From NCBI GenBank assembly GCA_044375275.1, contig JBILMZ010000085.1, positions 1 to 13,160 on the forward strand: 13,160 nt of DNA, written 5' to 3'. Both the position numbers and the translations under genes were made by a program. Shown one piece after another: positions 8,197 through 13,160 of the stretch; the stretch's first letter is position 1, and each line of letters starts with the position of its first letter. The notes below the pieces were generated by a model. The model had not been told where the DNA came from. It searched no databases and saw nothing but the letters and a program-made list of their open reading frames with translations. This DNA comes from SZUA-430 sp044375275. GTDB lineage: Bacteria; Pseudomonadota; Alphaproteobacteria; Micropepsales; Micropepsaceae.

Positions 8197-11147
8197 CCCG
8201 CTGGCTCATCCTGCTGCTCGTCCCCGCTGCAGCACTCGCCCTCGGCGCAGCCCTCGTGCCAAGCGGCCTCGAGCAGGCGTTCATGTTCATGCATGATCGC
8301 GAGTACACGAAAGCCGCCGAAAGCTTCCAGGCCAAGTGGGAGAACGGGAACAGGACAAGGGAGGTTGCCAATGCGCTGGCAGAACTCCATGTGCGTGAAG
8401 GCAATCCGACCAGGGCGGCAGACATCCTGGTCGAGTTCATCTCCGGAAATCCAGCCGACACGCAGGCATTGGCCCGACTGGCCGAGATCTTCAGGGACGA
8501 TCAGCAACGCAACAGGTACATCGCAACCCTTGAGCGGCTTTATGAACTGAAGAAGGAGACCGGCATCCTGCATGCCTTGCAGAAATTGTACGAACTCGCA
8601 GGCCGCGAAGACGACCAGATAAGGACACTCGAAACGATCGTTCACGCCGGCGACGCTGAACTTCCCGACATGGTCACCCTCGCCGATCTATTATCGGCAC
8701 GCAATCCAAAGCGCTCGATCGAAGTGCTGTACAACGCCTTCAGGCGATGGCCGAAAGATGTCACTGTCGACACCGCACAGACCATGACGGCGCTGGCGAC
8801 AGGCGAAGACCGGCCGGACCTCGTTCGCACGGTCATCATGCCCTGGCTCGCCACGCGCAAGTCGTTTCGCGACGTGGAACCCATCGCCGTATCCCTCACG
8901 GCCGAGCGCCTCGACAGCCTCGCCCTCGAAGCGGTCAAGGGCAGCGCCGCCTTCGCCGCCGCCGACCCGCAAACAGTTGTCCTTGCCGCGCGCCTTGAGT
9001 CACGCGCTGGCCAGCAGGTCCCGGCCTACACCCGCTTGAAGGCACTCCTCGACCGTCAGAAGCTGCCGCCAAAGGGAGACGACGTTTTCATCGAAACCGC
9101 CCTTCTGGCAGGAAAGCCTGGAGAAGCGGTCGCGCATGTCCTCAAGCGCGGACCAGCCAACCTTCCGTTCTGGCTGCAATCCTGGTTCGTGGCCAAACTG
9201 AAGGACGCCGGCAACACGGACGCCCTGAAGGCAATTTCCACCAGATATGAAACTGACAGTTCACCTGCCGCCCTGTTCCTGCGCGCGCACGTGGCTCTGG
9301 CATCAGGACAGAAAGATGAAGCGAAGACGCTCGCGCAATCGGCCGCAACCTCGATCAACGATGTGCCAGCGGCGATTGCCATGGCGGGCCTCATGGCGGA
9401 GCTTGGAAACACAGCTGCAGCCAGGAAGCTGATGCACGACTACGCGCCCGGCCCCGATCATGTCTCACTGGATGAATTAGCCCCGGCAACGTCAATTGCA
9501 TTGACCCTGCGGGAACTCGCCATCGCCATGCCGATGGCAGTAAAACTGAGAGAGCAGCGTCCGGGGACAGTGTCTGACATCCTCTACGCGCGCGCCCTCG
9601 GCCTCGCGGGCAAGGCTGATGACGCTCTCGCGATCCTGGACGAGCTTGACGTCTGGAGCGAAGCCCGTGAAATCGCAACGTTTGAAGTTCTGAAAGGCGC
9701 AGGCCGCAACACCGAACTGCAGACAAGGCTCCTGGAACGCCTCGACAGCGGCGAAACTACACTGCAGCAACGCACGACCTACGTGTTCGAACTCAATGGC
9801 TTCAAGTCACTTTCAGAAAAAGTTCCGGACGATGTGGCCGGCATCCTGGAAGATGACCTTGAAGCCGACAAGGCACTGGCGTCGCCGCGACTCGCGCGCA
9901 TTGAACTCCTGGGCAAGGTCAACGGCGAGATGGCCCTGCCCTACGCGCTGGATGCGGCGGAACAGGACCCGGCAGCCGCTTCATACATTTACCTGCAATT
10001 GCTGAAACGCCTGAACCGAATGGGCGAGGCAGCACCTTACATAGCGTCCGTCCTGCCTGACATTTCAGATGACAAATTGCGCAAGTCCCTCCTGCAGGAG
10101 TGGCTTGCCGCCGGCGTTACGCGCGCTGCGCTACCGTACCTGAGGGAACTCGCCGACAGCGGCGACCGGCAATGGTTCTATGCCTGCGACGAGGCGCTTC
10201 GGAAACTGGGTCCGGCCCGCGAGCGGGTCGCCTTCCTGACTGCCTACGCCAGGCGAACAGACCTGGACCCCGAATTCAGGCGCCAGCTTGCCAGCCAGAT
10301 CCTGGACGTCGGCGGCAAGCAGGTCGCGCTCGAACTCTTCAAGCAAGATGCGGAAGATGCCCCCCCGCGATCAAAGGCCGTGGAGCAGGTTCTGTTCCTC
10401 TGGGGGCCACGCCCGCCGCGCGAAGGCATCGACTGGCTCCTGCAACGGGCCCGCAAGGGAGAGCCACAGGATCGTGCCGGCTGGCTGACGCGGTTGGTTG
10501 ATGCGAATGCAGCAAGTGAGGCACTGCCGCTGGCTGCAGAATGGTACCAGTCAGGCGATGATAGCGTCACGGAAGTCCTGGCAACAAGCCTGGAGCAGCT
10601 TCGTCGCAAGGGTGAACTCCAGTCCCTGCTGAAACAGGAGGCTTCGCGCAACCCGGACGCCAGGCGCGCCGCAAGCCTCGCGGCCGCCGGAGAATCGCTC
10701 GGCCTGCTTGACGAGGCGCTCGTCCTGTATGAACGCGCGGCGGCCACCGATCCTGCGTGGTTCAAGGCAGCTGGCCGCACGGCCCTGTATGCAGGCAAGC
10801 CCGCACGCGCTATTGCCCTGCTGCGCAAGGTTGACACAACCCGGAGCCGGGACGCCGACTTCGCCTGCATTTTTGCCGAAGCGCATTATCAGTCCCGACA
10901 AAAAACCGAAGCGCTCCGCCTCTATGAAGATTGCCTTGGCCTGTCGCGGAAAATGGCGGGCGTCCGACCCAAGTCTGTCCGTTACCAGATGATGGCTTTG
11001 GCAAGGCTGCAACGCTATGACGAAGCCGAGGCACTCCTCGCGAAGGCAGGTGACGGCGACCTGAAGGCTGACTACGCCGCCATCTTGCTTGACCGTGGTG
11101 ACACAGGACGCGCCGCGCTCTTCATGGCAAAGGATAACCCGCGTTAA
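8193..11147 (+). CDS. Large TPR protein, equivalent to the N-terminal scaffold of PelB
   Basis: Protein of 984 residues with one N-terminal hydrophobic segment (about 4-22, signal anchor or signal peptide) followed by an almost entirely helical, alanine/leucine-rich repeat region. TPR-like units are clearest at about 28-100 and at about 827-970 (ALVLYERAAATDPAWFKAAG, and ALRLYEDCLGLS further on). A conserved-looking segment, LWGPRPP, lies near 736-742. In Pseudomonas, PelB (1193 residues) is one chain with an N-terminal membrane helix, many TPRs and a C-terminal outer-membrane barrel; here no barrel follows and the barrel is the next gene. The role inferred is a periplasmic scaffold that binds the PelA-like deacetylase and guides polymer to the porin. 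The GTG start overlaps the pelA stop (GTGA), with GAGG at 8178-8181 as a possible ribosome site. Assignment rests on architecture and gene order more than on motif identity. Confidence 0.8.
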   Translation: MTRWLILLLVPAAALALGAALVPSGLEQAFMFMHDREYTKAAESFQAKWENGNRTREVANALAELHVREGNPTRAADILVEFISGNPADTQALARLAEIFRDDQQRNRYIATLERLYELKKETGILHALQKLYELAGREDDQIRTLETIVHAGDAELPDMVTLADLLSARNPKRSIEVLYNAFRRWPKDVTVDTAQTMTALATGEDRPDLVRTVIMPWLATRKSFRDVEPIAVSLTAERLDSLALEAVKGSAAFAAADPQTVVLAARLESRAGQQVPAYTRLKALLDRQKLPPKGDDVFIETALLAGKPGEAVAHVLKRGPANLPFWLQSWFVAKLKDAGNTDALKAISTRYETDSSPAALFLRAHVALASGQKDEAKTLAQSAATSINDVPAAIAMAGLMAELGNTAAARKLMHDYAPGPDHVSLDELAPATSIALTLRELAIAMPMAVKLREQRPGTVSDILYARALGLAGKADDALAILDELDVWSEAREIATFEVLKGAGRNTELQTRLLERLDSGETTLQQRTTYVFELNGFKSLSEKVPDDVAGILEDDLEADKALASPRLARIELLGKVNGEMALPYALDAAEQDPAAASYIYLQLLKRLNRMGEAAPYIASVLPDISDDKLRKSLLQEWLAAGVTRAALPYLRELADSGDRQWFYACDEALRKLGPARERVAFLTAYARRTDLDPEFRRQLASQILDVGGKQVALELFKQDAEDAPPRSKAVEQVLFLWGPRPPREGIDWLLQRARKGEPQDRAGWLTRLVDANAASEALPLAAEWYQSGDDSVTEVLATSLEQLRRKGELQSLLKQEASRNPDARRAASLAAAGESLGLLDEALVLYERAAATDPAWFKAAGRTALYAGKPARAIALLRKVDTTRSRDADFACIFAEAHYQSRQKTEALRLYEDCLGLSRKMAGVRPKSVRYQMMALARLQRYDEAEALLAKAGDGDLKADYAAILLDRGDTGRAALFMAKDNPR

Positions 11148-11190
11148 CCCGCCATTAGGCACAAAGAGGCTCTCTGTACCTGTTCCTACT

Positions 11191-11196
11191 GAGGTG
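11191..11196 (+). promoter_or_regulatory. Strong ribosome binding site for the barrel gene
   Basis: GAGGTG lies seven bases before ATG 11204 and fixes that start. It is the best Shine-Dalgarno match in the window, whereas most other starts rely on overlap with the preceding gene. This suggests independent, possibly higher, translation of the outer-membrane porin. The 56-nt gap before it (11148-11203) holds no convincing promoter. Confidence 0.6.
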
Positions 11197-11203
11197 TCGG
11201 GTC

Positions 11204-12775
11204 ATGCAGCCCAATCTTGCAACTTTGCTGGCCATGGGTGCCGGCCTCTGCGCCGTGTCGGCGACAGCTGCAGTTGCAGAGAACATCGTCGCGCCCGCAC
11301 GACAGACGATCGCTGTAAAAGATGACACCAAGACCGCCCGCCTCGCCTTTGGCGGACTGACGGTTGCGGGCCTGACCACATCGCCCGACGGCTTCGAGGT
11401 CTCAATCAGGTTCAATGAACCCGTTCAGGACGCCGTCGCGCGCGAACTGTCCAACCTTGTTTCCAGTCTGGGTGACGCATCGACGGGCTATGACACCTTG
11501 CTCTTGCGCGTCCGCACGCCATCGGAGTTTGAGGTCAGTGACGATGACACCGGCTTCTCTCTGCTGATCCGTCCGCGCGCGCCAAGCGGAAACGATGAGC
11601 GCTTCACGGAACTTGAAATTCGTCGCCGGACACTGGAGGGCGACACGCCCGGTGCCCGCGAACTGCTGATCCCCTTGCGGACGGCGAAGCCGGATGACGC
11701 ATCGCTCCTGCGCATGGATGCCTCCGTCGACTTCGCTGATCGCAACTACTGGTCATCAGCGGACAAGTATAACCAGGCCCTCAGGCTTGCGCCGGACGAT
11801 CGCGCTGCACGGGAGGGGCTCGAGGGCGCACTGAACCAGATCGCGCCCCGACTGGAAGCTGGCATCGAGACACGCGAGATCGAGAAGGGCGACAGCCAGC
11901 TGAGATCGTATCTCGCAGGTGAAACCCCGGTCGCGTCCGGGCTGACCCTGCGCGGCCGCGTGGAGTTTGTCGAACTGGATGATAATGCGGTCCAGGCGGC
12001 AGACGGATCAGTGCCACCATTTTCCGGAAACAGGACCATTGGAGAAGTGGACCTCGCCTGGGACTTCGTAAATCGCTGGCTTGCATCACTCAGCCTTCAC
12101 GCTTCGGAAGACGAGATCGGCGCCGGCGCCACCGTCGAGTATCGCGACGCGACATCACAGGTCACCCTGGTCGGAGGCTACAACCAGCCCACATGGGATT
12201 ACCCTGAAACCATTGTTGAGAACGGCACGTTCGACTTCGTCGGCCTGACCGCGCGACGGTCATTCGACGAAACCTGGTTCCTCAACATTGGCCTCGCGTT
12301 GAGGCGTTACGCTCTCGGCGAGGAATCGGAAGCCGCCGTCACATCGTCGATCGAGGCTGGCATTCGCTGGGCCCTGCCTCTCCAGTCGAAAACGCAGGTC
12401 ACGCTTGGCTATGCGTTCGACGCAGAATACTCTCATGACATAGCCCTGCTGCCGGATGGCGGTGGAGGGTTCTATGCGCTGTTGCCGTCCGGCGACCGCG
12501 CCCTCCACGCACTCGACCTTCGCGTTTCGGACCAGGTGACCGACACGATCTTCGCCTCGGCCTTTGCAGGCTACGCGAGGGACAATGAAGGTATGGATGG
12601 GATGCTCGCCGGCGCAGAACTCTCCTACGCTCCCACCCTCGATCTCAGGATTGCCCTCAACGCCTATTACAGCGGTATCTCCGACAGGCTGGGTGCGAGT
12701 GGCGACTACTTCCACGCCGGCATGACTGTCACGCGCCTCTTCGCCACGACAGCCGGAAGCAGCGATGAGCAGTGA
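11204..12775 (+). CDS. Outer-membrane beta-barrel protein, equivalent to the C-terminal porin of PelB
   Basis: Exported protein of 523 residues. The signal peptide ends in AVA (23-25), with cleavage predicted before EN. Residues about 45-160 are beta-rich (FEVSIRFNEPV at 64-74; DTLLLRVRTPSEFEV at 97-111) and do not match a domain I can name with confidence; an AMIN-like fold is possible. A single TPR-like unit follows at about 175-208 (ADKYNQALRLAPDD, with Y189, A192 and P197 at consensus positions). From about 245 to 513 the sequence shows alternating hydrophobic and polar strands with many Tyr, Trp and Gly, typical of a porin (TLVGGYNQPTWDY, TQVTLGYAFDAEYS, MTVTRLF). The last strand ends in Phe, followed by a short polar tail. 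Together with the preceding TPR gene it accounts for a PelB-like export machine divided over two genes. It overlaps the next gene by 11 bases. Confidence 0.78.
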   Translation: MQPNLATLLAMGAGLCAVSATAAVAENIVAPARQTIAVKDDTKTARLAFGGLTVAGLTTSPDGFEVSIRFNEPVQDAVARELSNLVSSLGDASTGYDTLLLRVRTPSEFEVSDDDTGFSLLIRPRAPSGNDERFTELEIRRRTLEGDTPGARELLIPLRTAKPDDASLLRMDASVDFADRNYWSSADKYNQALRLAPDDRAAREGLEGALNQIAPRLEAGIETREIEKGDSQLRSYLAGETPVASGLTLRGRVEFVELDDNAVQAADGSVPPFSGNRTIGEVDLAWDFVNRWLASLSLHASEDEIGAGATVEYRDATSQVTLVGGYNQPTWDYPETIVENGTFDFVGLTARRSFDETWFLNIGLALRRYALGEESEAAVTSSIEAGIRWALPLQSKTQVTLGYAFDAEYSHDIALLPDGGGGFYALLPSGDRALHALDLRVSDQVTDTIFASAFAGYARDNEGMDGMLAGAELSYAPTLDLRIALNAYYSGISDRLGASGDYFHAGMTVTRLFATTAGSSDEQ

Positions 12776-13160
12776 ACGCGGCCTCATCGGCATCACAACG
12801 ATGGGCTTGCGCACGATTGCGATCGTTGAAGCTGTCCTGTTGCTGGCGGCGATTGTAATTTTTGACCTGATCTCGGGAACCAGCGACCGCTTCTTCCATG
12901 TGTCCCCGCATCCTTTCTGGATCGTGGTACTTCTTGTCTCTGCACAGTACGGCGCCCTTGAAGGCCTGCTCGCCGCCATTCTGGCGTCAGGCGCACTGCT
13001 GATCGGAAACCTGCCGCCGCTTGGCTTTGGCGACGACCCATACGCGTACAGTGTGAACCTGGCGCTCAATCCGGCAATGTGGATGGCAGCCGCATTGGGC
13101 GTGGGTGAACTGCGCAGCCAGGCCGACCGAAGGGCACAGGCCCTGGAGGCTTCCCTCGCA
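12765..13160 (+). CDS. pelD: PelD-like inner-membrane protein, 3'-partial
   Basis: The frame opens at ATG 12765, inside the end of the barrel gene (11-base overlap), and continues without a stop for 132 codons to the window edge. A GGAAG five bases upstream can serve as ribosome site. The visible part is a membrane domain with about four hydrophobic segments: near 15-35, 49-62, 64-82 and 98-114. It ends in a charged helix (ELRSQADRRAQALEASLA) that looks like the start of a cytoplasmic coiled linker. Pseudomonas PelD (455 residues) has four membrane helices, then GAF and degenerate GGDEF domains that bind c-di-GMP and switch on Pel synthesis. HPFWIVVLLVSAQYGALEGL fits my recollection of PelD membrane regions. 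The c-di-GMP-binding part lies outside the window, so the call depends on topology, this segment and operon order. Confidence 0.75.
   Translation, partial: MSSERGLIGITTMGLRTIAIVEAVLLLAAIVIFDLISGTSDRFFHVSPHPFWIVVLLVSAQYGALEGLLAAILASGALLIGNLPPLGFGDDPYAYSVNLALNPAMWMAAALGVGELRSQADRRAQALEASLA

Noticed and set aside
7689..8645. 318-codon antisense open frame opposite the pelA/TPR junction
   Set aside because: It is the complement of conserved sense coding sequence, shows no domain, and has the skewed composition of a shadow frame.
5983..12775. A poly-N-acetylglucosamine (Pga) or cellulose (Bcs) export locus
   Set aside because: PgaB is a lipoprotein with a C-terminal hydrolase domain, and no lipobox is present. 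No BcsA/BcsB-type gene is seen. The deacetylase motifs, gene order and PelD-like protein fit Pel better.
12260..13069. 269-codon antisense open frame opposite the porin and PelD-like genes
   Set aside because: It lies opposite two sense-strand genes with clear signal peptide, barrel and membrane features, has no recognisable domain, and is Arg/Ser-rich as expected for a complement frame in GC-rich DNA.

Overview
The window looks like chromosomal DNA from a GC-rich alphaproteobacterium, plausibly Caulobacterales/Hyphomonadaceae. The evidence is the overall base composition, a PleC/DivJ/PdhS-style histidine kinase, a DivK-like single-domain response regulator, and tightly packed genes with 4-nt overlaps. 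The family assignment is inference. All genes are on the + strand. No RNA gene, insertion sequence, CRISPR array or phage gene was seen.

Layout. (1) Positions 2-2611: pepN (aminopeptidase N), nearly complete but cut at its 5' end by the window edge. (2) 2612-2732: a 121-nt gap with two small hairpins (possible pepN terminator) and a good sigma70-type promoter candidate. (3) 2733-5928: a three-gene signalling cassette joined by ATGA overlaps, consisting of a membrane sensor histidine kinase with two PAS domains, a lone Hpt protein and a DivK-like receiver protein with no output domain. (4) 5929-5982: a 54-nt gap with an inverted repeat and a perfect palindrome that touches the next start codon. 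(5) 5983 to the window end: a Pel-like exopolysaccharide export/modification operon. It contains a PelA-like deacetylase, a large TPR protein, a separate outer-membrane beta-barrel protein, and the start of a PelD-like inner-membrane protein that runs off the window.

How the genes may work together. In the established Pel system, PelD (c-di-GMP receptor) with PelE/F/G makes and moves the polymer across the inner membrane, PelA deacetylates it in the periplasm, and the PelB TPR scaffold plus barrel exports it. Here PelA lacks the N-terminal glycoside hydrolase (GH166) part, PelB appears divided into TPR and barrel polypeptides (as in AlgK/AlgE), and no PelC-like lipoprotein lies between the barrel gene and pelD. 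The adjacent kinase-Hpt-receiver cassette may be a dedicated regulator of this operon; that link rests on gene adjacency only. pelE, pelF and pelG would be expected just downstream of the window.
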